Of a DNA stretch of 64,000 nucleotides, positions 50,073 to 59,604 are shown piece after piece. Below the pieces are notes generated by a model. That model saw only the letters and a program-made list of their open reading frames with translations, was not told where the DNA came from and searched no databases. The translations under genes were made by a program, and so were the position numbers. Origin of the DNA: Kineosporia succinea (lineage in GTDB: Bacteria; Actinomycetota; Actinomycetes; Actinomycetales; Kineosporiaceae); the NCBI RefSeq assembly GCF_030811555.1, contig NZ_JAUSQZ010000001.1, positions 4,089,241-4,153,240 on the forward strand. The letters run 5' to 3'. Numbering within the stretch: the stretch's first letter is position 1; each line of letters opens with the position of its first letter.

Positions 50073-52400
50073 GTGCGAAAAGCTCTACTGGGCCTGGCCA
50101 CGCTGTCGCTGACAGCCGGGGCCGGCCTGATGCTGCCGATGAACGCCTCGGCGGTGTCGAACGTCCAGGCGGCGGCCGAGGCGCCCGTGCAGGGAACCGA
50201 CGAACTGCTCAGCCCGATGGAGGAGAAGGCCCGCGCCCTGCGTCAGGAGGCCCTCACCGACGTCCTCAACGGCGACGCGAAGGTGCTCAGCCGCAACGGC
50301 AGTCAGGTGGTGAAGCTCCAGGGCACGACCGACGACCGGTACGTCGAGCTCTCCCGTGAGCGCACCGACCGGATCTTCGTGGTGCTGGCCGAGTTCGGCG
50401 ACCAGCGGCACCCCAGCTATCCCGACCAGGACACGAACCCGGCCACACCGGGGCCCACGGTGTTCGACGGCCCGCTGCACAACGCCATCCCGGAGCCGGC
50501 CAAGACCGACAACTCCACGATCTGGCAGGCCGACTACGACCGGGAGCACTACGAGGACCTGTATTTCGGGGACGGGGAGTCGCTCAAGACGTATTACGAG
50601 ACGCAGAGCTCGGGCCGCTACAGCGTCGACGGCGCCGTCACCGACTGGGTGAAGGTGCCCTACAACGAGGCCCGCTACGGTCGGTCGGGCGGCTACCCGT
50701 GCAGCGGCAACGTGTGCAGCAACAGCGGTGTGCTGATCTCGGACGCCCTGACCGCGTGGGTCACGCAGCAGAAGGCCGCGGGCCGCACCGAGGCCCAGAT
50801 CACGGCCGACCTCAAGGCGTTCGACCAGTGGGACCGCTACGACTTCGACGGTGACGGCGACTTCAACGAGCCGGACGGCTACATCGACCACTTCCAGATC
50901 GTGCACGCCGGTGGGGACGAGGCGGACGGCGACCCGCACCAGGGCGAGGACGCGATCTGGAGCCACCGCTCGTACGTGAACTCCGGCCAGGCGGGCAGCA
51001 CCGGCCCGGCGGGCAACAAGCTCGGCGGCACCCAGGTCGGTGCGACCGGCCTGTGGGTGGGTGACTACACGATGCAGCCCGAGAACGGTGGCCTGAGCGT
51101 GTTCGCCCACGAGTACGGCCACGACCTGGGCCTGCCCGACGACTACGACATCGCCGGTGGCGTGGGCAACGCCGTGGAGCACTGGTCGCTCATGGGCCAG
51201 AGCCGGCTGAGCGCCGAGGGCGAGGCCCTGGGCACCCGGCCCGGCGACATCGGGGCCTGGCAGAAGCTCCAGCTCGGCTGGCTCGACTACGAGACCGTGG
51301 TGGCGGGCACCGACGAGGACACCACGATCGACCTCGGCCCGGAGGAGTTCAACACCAGCAAGCCGCAGGCCGCGGTCGTGGTGCTGCCGAAGAAGAAGGT
51401 CACCGACGAGCTCGTGCCGCCGGCCTCCGGCGACTACGAGTGGTGGAGCGGCACCGGCAACGGGCGGGACTTCATGCTCGCCCGGTCGGTCGCCCTGCCG
51501 GCGGGTGCCCCGCAGCTCAGTTTCCAGGCGAGCTGGAACATCGAGGACTGCGGCCCGGACGCCTGCGACTACGCCTACGTGGAGGTGGACGACGGCAGTG
51601 GTTTCCAGGCCGTCCCCGGCTCGATCACCACGGCGTCCGAGGGCAACGCCATCGACGGGGTGAGCGACGGCTGGCAGCCGGCGGTCTTCGACCTCTCGGC
51701 CTACGCCGGCACCACGGTGGACCTGCGCTTCCGTTACGCCACCGACCCGGCCGTGGAGGGGCAGGACCCCTCGGCCCCGGCGGGTCTCTTCCTCGACGAC
51801 ATCACCGTCGACGGGGTGTTCACGGACGGTGCGGAGACGCTCGACAGTGCCTGGACCGCAGCGGGATTCACCCGCACCACGGGCACGGTGACCACGGAGT
51901 ACGACAACTACTACATCGCCGGCCACCGCTCGTACACGAGCTTCGACACGTACCTGAAGACGGGCCCGTACAACTTCAGCAAGCTCGCCACGAACCCGGA
52001 CTGGGTCGAGCACTATCCCTACCAGGAGGGCCTGCTGATCTCGTACTGGGACACCTCCCAGTCGGACAACAACGTCAGTGTGCACCCGGGGGAGGGCCGC
52101 AACCTCTACGTCGACGCGCATCCGCAGACGCTGTACCGCAGCGACGGCGTGCCCTTCCGCACCCGGATCCAGATCTACGACGCGCCGTTCGGCCTGGAGA
52201 AGACCGACAGCATCACGCTGCACTACGACAAGGTGAAGACGAAGGTCAAGAAGCTGCCGGGCAACCCGGTCTTCGACGACACGCAGAACTGGTTCGACCC
52301 CGTGCAGCTCGACCACGGTGTCAAGGTGCGTGACGCCGGGGTGCGGATCGAGGTGACGAAGCAGAAGAAGGACTCGATGACGATCCGGGTCACTAGCTGA
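50073..52400 (+). CDS. Secreted M6-family (immune inhibitor A-like) metalloprotease, copy 1
   Basis: An open frame starts at 50031, but GTG 50073 has GGAGG five bases upstream and gives MRKALLGLATLSLTAGAGLM, a Sec signal peptide that is the same in all three copies. The 775-residue protein has an N-terminal propeptide (about 40-110), then the M6 catalytic domain with HEYGHDLGLPDDYD (H346, E347, H350) and the metal-rich DFDGDGDFNEPDGYID calcium loop near residue 270. A central beta domain (SWNIEDCGPDACDYAYVEVD) and a C-terminal domain complete it. Immune inhibitor A enzymes are zinc endopeptidases that degrade host or environmental proteins. It acts outside the cell. Its own terminator suggests separate transcription. 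Confidence 0.94.
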   Translation: MRKALLGLATLSLTAGAGLMLPMNASAVSNVQAAAEAPVQGTDELLSPMEEKARALRQEALTDVLNGDAKVLSRNGSQVVKLQGTTDDRYVELSRERTDRIFVVLAEFGDQRHPSYPDQDTNPATPGPTVFDGPLHNAIPEPAKTDNSTIWQADYDREHYEDLYFGDGESLKTYYETQSSGRYSVDGAVTDWVKVPYNEARYGRSGGYPCSGNVCSNSGVLISDALTAWVTQQKAAGRTEAQITADLKAFDQWDRYDFDGDGDFNEPDGYIDHFQIVHAGGDEADGDPHQGEDAIWSHRSYVNSGQAGSTGPAGNKLGGTQVGATGLWVGDYTMQPENGGLSVFAHEYGHDLGLPDDYDIAGGVGNAVEHWSLMGQSRLSAEGEALGTRPGDIGAWQKLQLGWLDYETVVAGTDEDTTIDLGPEEFNTSKPQAAVVVLPKKKVTDELVPPASGDYEWWSGTGNGRDFMLARSVALPAGAPQLSFQASWNIEDCGPDACDYAYVEVDDGSGFQAVPGSITTASEGNAIDGVSDGWQPAVFDLSAYAGTTVDLRFRYATDPAVEGQDPSAPAGLFLDDITVDGVFTDGAETLDSAWTAAGFTRTTGTVTTEYDNYYIAGHRSYTSFDTYLKTGPYNFSKLATNPDWVEHYPYQEGLLISYWDTSQSDNNVSVHPGEGRNLYVDAHPQTLYRSDGVPFRTRIQIYDAPFGLEKTDSITLHYDKVKTKVKKLPGNPVFDDTQNWFDPVQLDHGVKVRDAGVRIEVTKQKKDSMTIRVTS

Positions 52401-52414
52401 TCCAGCTGATCTCG

Positions 52415-52452
52415 CTGATGCCCGGGGCCACGGCAGTGGCTCCGGGCATCAG
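52415..52452 (+). terminator. Terminator after M6 protease copy 1
   Basis: CTGATGCCCGG...CCGGGCATCAG form an 11-bp perfect outer stem, extended inward by GCCAC/GTGGC, starting 15 bases after the stop. Confidence 0.85.
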
Positions 52453-52563
52453 GCGTTCGCGCGATTCTCGGCCCCGGCGTCCAGTTACCGGTCGGGAGCC
52501 GGGATGATCCCCGTGACCCTCACAAGAATGGGGGACGAGGTGCGCACGGGGGATACGGAGCAC

Positions 52564-54942
52564 ATGCGAAAACTGTTGTTGGGTCTCGCGACCCTCTCGA
52601 TCACCGGCGGCGCCGTGATGGCGCTGCCCGGGGCGGCCACGGCCCAGCCCCAGACCGTTCCGCCGGGGACGTCCGAGCAGGTGAGTCTCGCCGCCGACGG
52701 GACCTCGCCCGACGACCTGATCGGCCCGCTGCAGGAGAAGGCCCGCGCCCTGCGTGAGAGGGCCGTCACCGAGGTGCTCACCGGCGACGCCGAGGTGGAG
52801 AACCGCAACGGCAGTCAGGTGGTCCGGCTCGACGCGGCCCCGGCGGCGGCCGGGGTGCGCAGGCAGGCCGACGACGGCCAGTACGTCGAGCTCGGCCGCC
52901 AGGTCACCGACCGGATCTTCGTGGTGCTGGCCGAGTTCGGCGACCAGCGGCACCCGAGCTACCCCGACCGGGACACCAACCCGTCCATTCCCGGGCCGAC
53001 CACGTTCTCGGGGCCGCTGCACAACCGGATCCCGAAGCCGGCGGCCGACGACAACAGCACCGTCTGGCAGCCCGACTACGACAAGAAGCACTACGAGGAC
53101 CTGTATTTCGGTGACGGCGAGTCGCTGCGCTCCTACTACGAGGCGCAGAGCTCGGGGCGTTACAGCGTCGAGGGCAAGGTCACCGACTGGGTGAAGGTGC
53201 CCTACAACGAGGCTCGTTACGGTCGCTCGAACGGTTACCCGTGCCCGAGCAACAACTGTGGCAACGTCTACCGCCTGCTGTCCGACGCGGTGACCGCGTG
53301 GGTCGCTCAGCAGAAGGCCGCGGGCCGCACCGACGCCCAGATCAAGGCCGACGTGGCCGAGTTCGACCAGTGGGACCGCTACGACTTCGACGGTGACGGC
53401 GACTTCAACGAGCCGGACGGCTACATCGACCACTTCCAGATCGTCCACGCCGGCGGTGATCAGGCCGACGGCGACCCGCAGCAGGGGGAGGACGCGATCT
53501 GGAGCCACCGTTCGTTCGTCGACCCGGACGCGCTGGGGCTCACCGGGCCGGACGGGAACCGGCTCGGCGGAACGCAGATCGGCACGACCGGCCTGTGGGT
53601 GGGTGACTACACGATGCAGCCCGAGAACGGCGGCATGGACGTGTTCGCCCACGAGTACGGTCATGACCTGGGCCTGCCGGACGACTACGACGTCTCGAAC
53701 GGCGGGGGCAGCCCGGTGGAGTGGTGGTCGCTGATGGCGCAGAGCCGTCTCAGCGGTGAGGGTGAGCCGATCGGCGTGCGCGCCGGTGACCTCGGCGCCT
53801 GGCAGAAGCTGATGCTGGGCTGGCTGGACTACGAGGAGGTGACCTACGGCCGTCGCGACCGGGTCGTCGAGCTCGGGCCGCAGGAGTACAACACCGAACG
53901 GGCCCAGGCCGTGGTGGTCGGGCTCCCGCTCAAGACCGTCGTGACCCAGCTCCCGAAGCCGAGAACCGGTTCGTACGAGTGGTGGAGCGGCACGGCGAAC
54001 TCGGTCACCCGCACGCTGACGCGCTCCGGGGTGGCGGTGCCGGCCGGTCAGCCGAAGCTCACGTTCCAGGCCGCCTGGAACATCGAGGACTGCGGTGCGG
54101 ACCCCTGTGACTACGCCTTCGTCGAGGTGGACGACGGCAACGGCTTCACCCCGATCGCCGGCTCGATCACGAACGCGGCCGAGAACAACGCGATCGACGG
54201 CGTGGGCGACTGGACGCCGGCCTCGTTCGACCTGTCGGCCTACGCGGGGAAGACCGTGAGCCTGCGGTTCCGGTACACCACCGACCCGGCCGTGGAGGGA
54301 CAGGACCCCGCGGCCCCGGCCGGTCTGTTCCTCGACGACATCGCGATCGCGGGATCGTTCGAGGACGGCGCCGAGAGCGCCGCGAACGGCTGGAGCGCAG
54401 CCGGTTTCCGGCGCACCACGGGCACCGAGACGGCGAGCTTCCCGCACTTCTACATCGCCGGCCACCGCTCGTACGTGAGCTACGACCAGTACCTGAAGAC
54501 GGGCCCGTACAACTTCGGCTGGGCCTCCACCCGGCCCGACCACGTCGAGCACTTCCCCTACCAGGAAGGCCTTCTCGTCTCCTACTGGGACACCTCGCAG
54601 ACCGACAACAACGTCAGTCAGCATCCCGGGCAGGGCCGCAACCTGATCGTGGACGCCCACCCGGCCCCGCTGTTCCGCAGTGACAGCAAGCCTTTCCGGG
54701 CCCGGGTCCAGCTCTACGACGCGCCGTTCGGCCTGGACAAGACCGACAGTTTCGCCCTGCACATCGAGGGTGAGCGCAGCCGGATCCCGAAGCTCCCGGC
54801 CAACCCGGTCTTCGACGACACCCAGAACTACTTCGACCCGGTGCAGCTCGACCACGGGGTGAAGCTGCCCGCGACGGGTGTGAAGATCACGGTGGAGAAG
54901 CGGAAGAAGACCGCGATGACGATCCGGGTCACCACTCCCTGA
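52564..54942 (+). CDS. Secreted M6-family metalloprotease, copy 2
   Basis: ATG 52564 aligns with the GTG starts of copies 1 and 3 (MRKLLLGLATLSITGGAVMA). A GTG at 52540 with GGGGGACGAG upstream would add eight residues and is an alternative. The protein has 792 residues, the same domain order as copies 1 and 3, HEYGHDLGLPDDYD with H363/E364/H367, the DFDGDGDFNEPDGYID loop, and SWNIEDCG-type (here AWNIEDCGADPCDYAF) central domain. It differs most in the propeptide (inserted PAAAGVRRQADDGQ). It is a zinc endopeptidase secreted by the Sec route, presumably acting with the flanking copies on different targets. Confidence 0.94.
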   Translation: MRKLLLGLATLSITGGAVMALPGAATAQPQTVPPGTSEQVSLAADGTSPDDLIGPLQEKARALRERAVTEVLTGDAEVENRNGSQVVRLDAAPAAAGVRRQADDGQYVELGRQVTDRIFVVLAEFGDQRHPSYPDRDTNPSIPGPTTFSGPLHNRIPKPAADDNSTVWQPDYDKKHYEDLYFGDGESLRSYYEAQSSGRYSVEGKVTDWVKVPYNEARYGRSNGYPCPSNNCGNVYRLLSDAVTAWVAQQKAAGRTDAQIKADVAEFDQWDRYDFDGDGDFNEPDGYIDHFQIVHAGGDQADGDPQQGEDAIWSHRSFVDPDALGLTGPDGNRLGGTQIGTTGLWVGDYTMQPENGGMDVFAHEYGHDLGLPDDYDVSNGGGSPVEWWSLMAQSRLSGEGEPIGVRAGDLGAWQKLMLGWLDYEEVTYGRRDRVVELGPQEYNTERAQAVVVGLPLKTVVTQLPKPRTGSYEWWSGTANSVTRTLTRSGVAVPAGQPKLTFQAAWNIEDCGADPCDYAFVEVDDGNGFTPIAGSITNAAENNAIDGVGDWTPASFDLSAYAGKTVSLRFRYTTDPAVEGQDPAAPAGLFLDDIAIAGSFEDGAESAANGWSAAGFRRTTGTETASFPHFYIAGHRSYVSYDQYLKTGPYNFGWASTRPDHVEHFPYQEGLLVSYWDTSQTDNNVSQHPGQGRNLIVDAHPAPLFRSDSKPFRARVQLYDAPFGLDKTDSFALHIEGERSRIPKLPANPVFDDTQNYFDPVQLDHGVKLPATGVKITVEKRKKTAMTIRVTTP

Positions 54943-54963
54943 CCATCGGCAGCAGCGGCTTCG

Positions 54964-54993
54964 AGGGCCCGGCACCACGTGGTGCCGGGCCCT
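54964..54993 (+). terminator. Terminator after M6 protease copy 2
   Basis: AGGGCCCGGCACCAC is followed immediately by its complement GTGGTGCCGGGCCCT, a 15-bp perfect inverted repeat followed by TCGTCG. Confidence 0.88.
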
Positions 54994-55113
54994 TCGTCGT
55001 CGGAAAAACCACAAATCCGGCCAAGGACCTTAAATCGAGCACAGAATTCGCCTAGGTTTCTCCCTGAGTCACCCGGCAACCTGTACCGGGTGGCCACGGA
55101 CTGGGAGGTCTGT

Positions 55114-57471
55114 GTGCGAAAAGTCCTGGTGGGTCTGGCGACCCTCTCCGTCGCCGCGGGAGCCGCACTGGCGCTCCCCGGCACAGCATCGGCAGCAACT
55201 CCGCTCGCGCAGTCCCCGATCGGGATCACGGAGCAGGGGGCGTCGGGTTCGGACGACCTGTCCAGCCCGCAGCAGGACAAGGCCCGGGCCCTGCGCGAGG
55301 AGGCCGTCTCGCAGGTGCTCAACGGTGACGCGACCGTGACCACCAAGAACGGTAGCCGGGTCGTGAAGCTCACGGGCAAGAAGGGGTCGAAGGACGACCG
55401 GTACGTCGAGCTCGCGCGGGAGCAGACCGACCGGATCTTCGTGGTGCTGGCCGAGTTCGGCGACCAGCGGCACCCGAGCTACCCCGACCAGGACACCGAT
55501 CCGGACACCGTGGGCCCGTCGACCTTCGAAGGGCCCCAGCACAACAAGATCCCCAAGCCGGGTGCCGACGACAACACCACCGTCTGGCAGGCCGACTACA
55601 ACAAGAAGCACTACGAGGACCTGTATTTCGGCAAGGGCGAGTCGCTGAAGACGTACTACGAGACGCAGAGCTCGGGGCGTTACAGCGTCGAGGGCAAGGT
55701 CACCGACTGGGTGAAGCTGCCCTACAACGAGGCCCGCTACGGCCGCTCGAACGGCTACCCGTGCGCGGCCGACATCTGCAGCAACACCTGGCAGATGATC
55801 ACCGACGCGCTGCAGGTGTGGGTGGCCGGGCAGAAGGCCGCCGGCCAGAGCGACGCCCAGATCAAGGCCGCGGTGGCCGAGTTCGACCAGTGGGACCGCT
55901 ACGACTACGACAACGACGGCGACTTCAACGAGCCGGACGGCTACATCGACCACTTCCAGATCGTGCACGCCGGCGGCGACCAGGCCGACGGTGACCCGCA
56001 GCAGGGTGAGGACGCGATCTGGAGCCACCGCTGGTACGTCGCCTCGGGCAACGCGGGGCAGACCGGCCCGGCGGGCAACAAGCTCGGCGGCACCCAGATC
56101 GGCACCACCGGCCTGTGGGTCGGCGACTACACCACGCAGCCCGAGAACGGCGGTCTGAGCGTCTTCGCCCACGAGTACGGCCACGACCTGGGCCTGCCCG
56201 ACGACTACGACATCGCCAACGGCGGCACCAGCCCGGTCGAGTGGTGGTCGCTGATGGCCCAGAGCCGGCTCAGTGCCAAGGGCGAGGCGCTCGGCACGCG
56301 TCCCGGCGACCTCGGCGCCTGGGAGAAGCTGCAGCTGGGCTGGCTGGACTACGAGGGCGTCACGGCGACCTCCGGCAAGAAGAAGAAAACCCGCACGATC
56401 GAGCTCGGGCCGGAGGAGTACAACACCAAGAAGCCCCAGGCCACCGTCGTCGTGCTGCCGAAGAAGCAGGTGACGACGCAACTGGAGCAGCCCGCGAGCG
56501 GTGAGTACGAGTGGTACAGCGACAGCGGCAACGATCTCAACAACACGCTGACCCGCTCGGTCGCCGTGCCCACCGGTTCTCCGCAGCTGACCTTCCAGGC
56601 CAGCTGGAACATCGAGGACTGCGGCCCGGACGCCTGCGACTACGCCTACGTGGAGGTGGACGACGGGAGCGGCTTCACGGCCATCCCGGGCTCGATCACC
56701 ACGGCCGCCGAGGGCAACGGCATCGACGGTGACAGTGCGGGCTGGAAGCCGGCCACGTTCGACCTGTCGGCCTACGCCGGCAAGACCGTGAGCCTGCGGT
56801 TCCGCTACTCCACCGACCCGGCCGCGGCCGGCGCCGACACCGCCCGCCCGGCGGGCATCTACCTCGACGACATCGCGGTCGAGGGGGTCTTCGCCGACGG
56901 GGCCGAGACGGCCGACAGCGCCTGGACCGCAGTGGGTTTCCGGCGTACGACGGGCACCGACACGGCCGAGTTCGACCACTACTACATCGCGGCGCACCGG
57001 TCGTACGTCAGTTTCGACAAGTACCTGGAGACGGGCCCGTACAACATCGGCTGGGTCAGCACGAAACCCGACTTCGCCGAGCACTTCCCGTACCAGGAGG
57101 GGCTGCTCGTCACCTACTGGGACACGTCGTTCGTCGACAACAACGTCAGCGTGCACCCCGGCGAGGGCCGCAACCTGACGGTCGACGCGCACCCGGCCCC
57201 GCTGTACCGGGTCGACGGCCAGCCCTGGCGCACCCGGGTGCAGCTGTACGACGCACCGTTCGGGCTGAAGAAGGCCGACAGTCTCACCCTGCACGTCGAC
57301 GGTAAGAAGAGCCCGATCAAGGGCCTGAAGGGCACCCCGGTCTTCGACGACACCAAGAGCTTCTACGACGCGGTCGTTCCCGACCACGGCGTGAAGGTCG
57401 CCAAGGCGGGCGTGAAGATCGAGGTCACGAAGGAGAAGGGCACGTCCCTGACCGTGAAGGTCACCTCCTAG
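55114..57471 (+). CDS. Secreted M6-family metalloprotease, copy 3
   Basis: GTG 55114 with GGGAGG upstream begins MRKVLVGLATLSVAAGAALA, again the shared signal peptide; 785 residues. Zinc motif HEYGHDLGLPDDYD at H353/E354/H357. The calcium loop differs slightly (DYDNDGDFNEPDGYID). The central SWNIEDCGPDACDYAYVEVD domain is identical in pattern to copy 1. It carries more Lys (GKKGSK, KKKKTR) than the other copies, perhaps affecting surface charge. Close similarity and head-to-tail order indicate gene duplication. Confidence 0.94.
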   Translation: MRKVLVGLATLSVAAGAALALPGTASAATPLAQSPIGITEQGASGSDDLSSPQQDKARALREEAVSQVLNGDATVTTKNGSRVVKLTGKKGSKDDRYVELAREQTDRIFVVLAEFGDQRHPSYPDQDTDPDTVGPSTFEGPQHNKIPKPGADDNTTVWQADYNKKHYEDLYFGKGESLKTYYETQSSGRYSVEGKVTDWVKLPYNEARYGRSNGYPCAADICSNTWQMITDALQVWVAGQKAAGQSDAQIKAAVAEFDQWDRYDYDNDGDFNEPDGYIDHFQIVHAGGDQADGDPQQGEDAIWSHRWYVASGNAGQTGPAGNKLGGTQIGTTGLWVGDYTTQPENGGLSVFAHEYGHDLGLPDDYDIANGGTSPVEWWSLMAQSRLSAKGEALGTRPGDLGAWEKLQLGWLDYEGVTATSGKKKKTRTIELGPEEYNTKKPQATVVVLPKKQVTTQLEQPASGEYEWYSDSGNDLNNTLTRSVAVPTGSPQLTFQASWNIEDCGPDACDYAYVEVDDGSGFTAIPGSITTAAEGNGIDGDSAGWKPATFDLSAYAGKTVSLRFRYSTDPAAAGADTARPAGIYLDDIAVEGVFADGAETADSAWTAVGFRRTTGTDTAEFDHYYIAAHRSYVSFDKYLETGPYNIGWVSTKPDFAEHFPYQEGLLVTYWDTSFVDNNVSVHPGEGRNLTVDAHPAPLYRVDGQPWRTRVQLYDAPFGLKKADSLTLHVDGKKSPIKGLKGTPVFDDTKSFYDAVVPDHGVKVAKAGVKIEVTKEKGTSLTVKVTS

Positions 57472-57480
57472 TCACCGAGC

Positions 57481-57514
57481 ACAGTGCCCCCGGTCGAATG
57501 ACCGGGGGCACTGT
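57481..57514 (+). terminator. Terminator after M6 protease copy 3
   Basis: ACAGTGCCCCCGGTC pairs with GACCGGGGGCACTGT around a four-base loop, ten bases after the stop. Confidence 0.9.
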
Positions 57515-57571
57515 CGTGTGCGAAGGACAACAGATGCAGAACTGGTGCTGGAACGTTCCAGCAGGTTCCCC

Positions 57572-57590
57572 TAAGGTTAGGCTCGCCTAA
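57572..57590 (+). promoter_or_regulatory. Iron box (IdeR/DmdR/DtxR-type operator)
   Basis: TAAGGTTAGGCTCGCCTAA matches the 19-base consensus TTAGGTTAGGCTAACCTAA at 16 positions. It lies 42 bases before the siderophore-binding protein start, so iron-dependent repression is expected. Confidence 0.88.
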
Positions 57591-57631
57591 GTCATCCACG
57601 GATGGCGTGCCCAGACCTGCCCGGAGTACCC

Positions 57632-58699
57632 ATGAGCCAGCCCGACGCGTCCCCCATCGGTTCTGTCCTGCCCTCTCGCCGCCACCTGTTGCTGGGCGCC
57701 GGGGTCGGGCTGCTCCTGGCCGCCTGCGGAACCGACGACAGTGACGTCGTCCCGGCGGCCCAGAGCTCCGCGGGCGCCGGAGACTTCCCCGTCACCATCG
57801 CCCACGCCTTCGGTGACCTGACGATCGAGAAGAAGCCCGAGCGCGTGGTGATCGTCGGCTTCAAGGAGGCGGACGCGTTCCTGGCCGTCGGTCTCGTGCC
57901 GGTCGCGGTGCGGGAGTGGTTCGGGGAGAAGCCGAACGCGGTCTGGCCCTGGGCCACCGAGTACCTCAAGGGCGCGAAGCCGGAGGTGCTGCCGCGGGCC
58001 GAGCTCGACTACGAGCAGATCGCCGCGCTGCGGCCCGACCTGATCGTGGGCCTCTCGGCCGGCCTCACCCAGGACGTCTACGACCTGCTGGTCAAGATCG
58101 CCCCGGTGCTCGCCCAGCCCGGTGGGCCCGGCGACTACGACGTGACCTGGCAGCAGATGACGCTGGCCGCCGGAAAGGTGGCCGGTCAGCCCGCGCAGGC
58201 GCTCGTCGACGACCTCGAGCGGCGGATCCGGCAGACGGCCACGGACCACCCCGAGTTCAAGGGCGCCACCACGGTCAACGCCTCCAGCGTCGACGGCTCG
58301 ATCTACCTCTACAGCCCCACGGTGACCAGCTCCCAGGTGCTCCTCGACCTGGGGCTCACCATGAGCGACGAGGTCACGAAGCTCACCGACAACGCCGACA
58401 CCTACTACGTGATCAGCAAGGAACGCCTCGACCTGCTCGACGTCGACGTGGCCTTCTGGTCGGAGGCGGCCACCGATCCCGGGCCCGTCGCCCTGCTGGA
58501 GAACGACCTCTACAGCCGTCTCGACGTCCGCAAGGAACGCCGGGAGTTGTTCCTGGGATCCGAACTCTGGAACGGCGCGCTGCAGTTCTCGTCCGTTCTC
58601 AGTCTGGGGCTCGTGCTCGACGAGCTCGTGCCCCAGATCGTGCTCGCCCTCGACGGCGATCCGTCCACCCTGCCCGAGCTGGGAGCTGAACAACCATGA
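57632..58699 (+). CDS. Ferric-siderophore ABC transporter substrate-binding lipoprotein
   Basis: ATG 57632 with CGGAG five bases upstream gives 355 residues; the longer frame from 57602 has no such site. The N-terminus has SRRHLLLGAGVGLLLAACG, a signal with a possible twin-arginine-like RR and a lipobox (LAAC), so it is membrane-anchored outside the cell. The fold is the FepB/BtuF-type class III binding protein (TIEKKPERVVIVGF, then AALRPDLIVGLSAG). It captures ferric siderophores. The overlapping next gene is the intracellular reductase; no permease or ATPase genes follow. Regulated by the iron box 42 bases upstream. Confidence 0.93.
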   Translation: MSQPDASPIGSVLPSRRHLLLGAGVGLLLAACGTDDSDVVPAAQSSAGAGDFPVTIAHAFGDLTIEKKPERVVIVGFKEADAFLAVGLVPVAVREWFGEKPNAVWPWATEYLKGAKPEVLPRAELDYEQIAALRPDLIVGLSAGLTQDVYDLLVKIAPVLAQPGGPGDYDVTWQQMTLAAGKVAGQPAQALVDDLERRIRQTATDHPEFKGATTVNASSVDGSIYLYSPTVTSSQVLLDLGLTMSDEVTKLTDNADTYYVISKERLDLLDVDVAFWSEAATDPGPVALLENDLYSRLDVRKERRELFLGSELWNGALQFSSVLSLGLVLDELVPQIVLALDGDPSTLPELGAEQP

Positions 58700-59604
58700 C
58701 CTACGCCACCTCCGGGGCCCTCTACGCCGAGGTCGTCGAAACCGCCCGACTGAGCCCGCATCTGGTGCGCATCGTGCTCGGCGGTGAGGAGATGCCGCAG
58801 TACCGGCCGCTGGAGGTGGCCGACGAGGCGGTGGTGCTGTGGTTCCCGAAGCCGGGTGAGGACCGGCCCGCGCCGACCACGCTCAAGGACGGCGTGTGGG
58901 GGCACCACGACCCCTCGACGGCTCCGCCCGGACGCAACTACACGGTGCGCTCGTTCGAGAACGGCCGGATGACAGTTGATTTCGTGGTTCACCCGGGTGG
59001 GGTCGCGGGGGAGTGGGCCCTGCACGCGTCCATCGGCGACGTCATTCTCATCACCCGTCCGCGCTGCTGGTACGAGCCTCCGGCCGACGCGAAATGGGTT
59101 CTGGCGGCGGCCGACCTGACCGGTCTGCCGGCCCTGGCCCGGATCATCGAGGAGTGCGCGGTGGACGGCCCGGCAGTGTACGCGCTGGTCGAGACCGTGG
59201 ACGCCGACGACCTGGCGGCCCTGCCCGCGACCCGGTGCAACGCCCGCAGCGTCGACGCGAGCATCGGTACCGGAAACGGCGTCGCCCCCGGCGCGCTGGT
59301 CGACCTGATCGCGGCCAAGCTGCCCGAACTGGCCGAGCTGGGAACGGGTTACGTCTGGTACTCGGGAGAGGCCGCGCAGTCGCGGGCCGTGCGCAAGCTC
59401 ATGCGCAAGGAGCACAACTGGCCGCTGACCCACGTGCAGAGCGTGGGTTACTGGCGGGCCGACGCCGAGCACTGGAACGAGACCTTCGAGAAGGTGGGCG
59501 GCGACCAGCTCGTGCAGGTCTACTTCGAGGCGATCGAGAAGGGGCTCAGCAACGCCGAGGCCTCCGAGATCCTCGACGAGGAGTACGAGAAGGCCGGGCT
59601 CTAG
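58696..59604 (+). CDS. Siderophore-interacting FAD-dependent ferric reductase (SIP/ViuB family)
   Basis: ATG 58696 overlaps the lipoprotein stop (ATGA); 302 residues. FAD-binding domain with the RxYT/RNYTVRSF motif (PGRNYTVRSFENGRMTVDFV region) and HPGGVAGEWAL, then an NAD(P)H domain with WYSGEAAQSRAVRKLMRKE and VQSVGYWRADAEHWNE, all classic for ViuB-type proteins. It reduces Fe(III)-siderophore inside the cell to release iron. Same iron-regulated transcript as the binding protein. The stop codon TAG shares CTAG with the convergent lacI-type gene. Confidence 0.94.
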   Translation: MTYATSGALYAEVVETARLSPHLVRIVLGGEEMPQYRPLEVADEAVVLWFPKPGEDRPAPTTLKDGVWGHHDPSTAPPGRNYTVRSFENGRMTVDFVVHPGGVAGEWALHASIGDVILITRPRCWYEPPADAKWVLAAADLTGLPALARIIEECAVDGPAVYALVETVDADDLAALPATRCNARSVDASIGTGNGVAPGALVDLIAAKLPELAELGTGYVWYSGEAAQSRAVRKLMRKEHNWPLTHVQSVGYWRADAEHWNETFEKVGGDQLVQVYFEAIEKGLSNAEASEILDEEYEKAGL

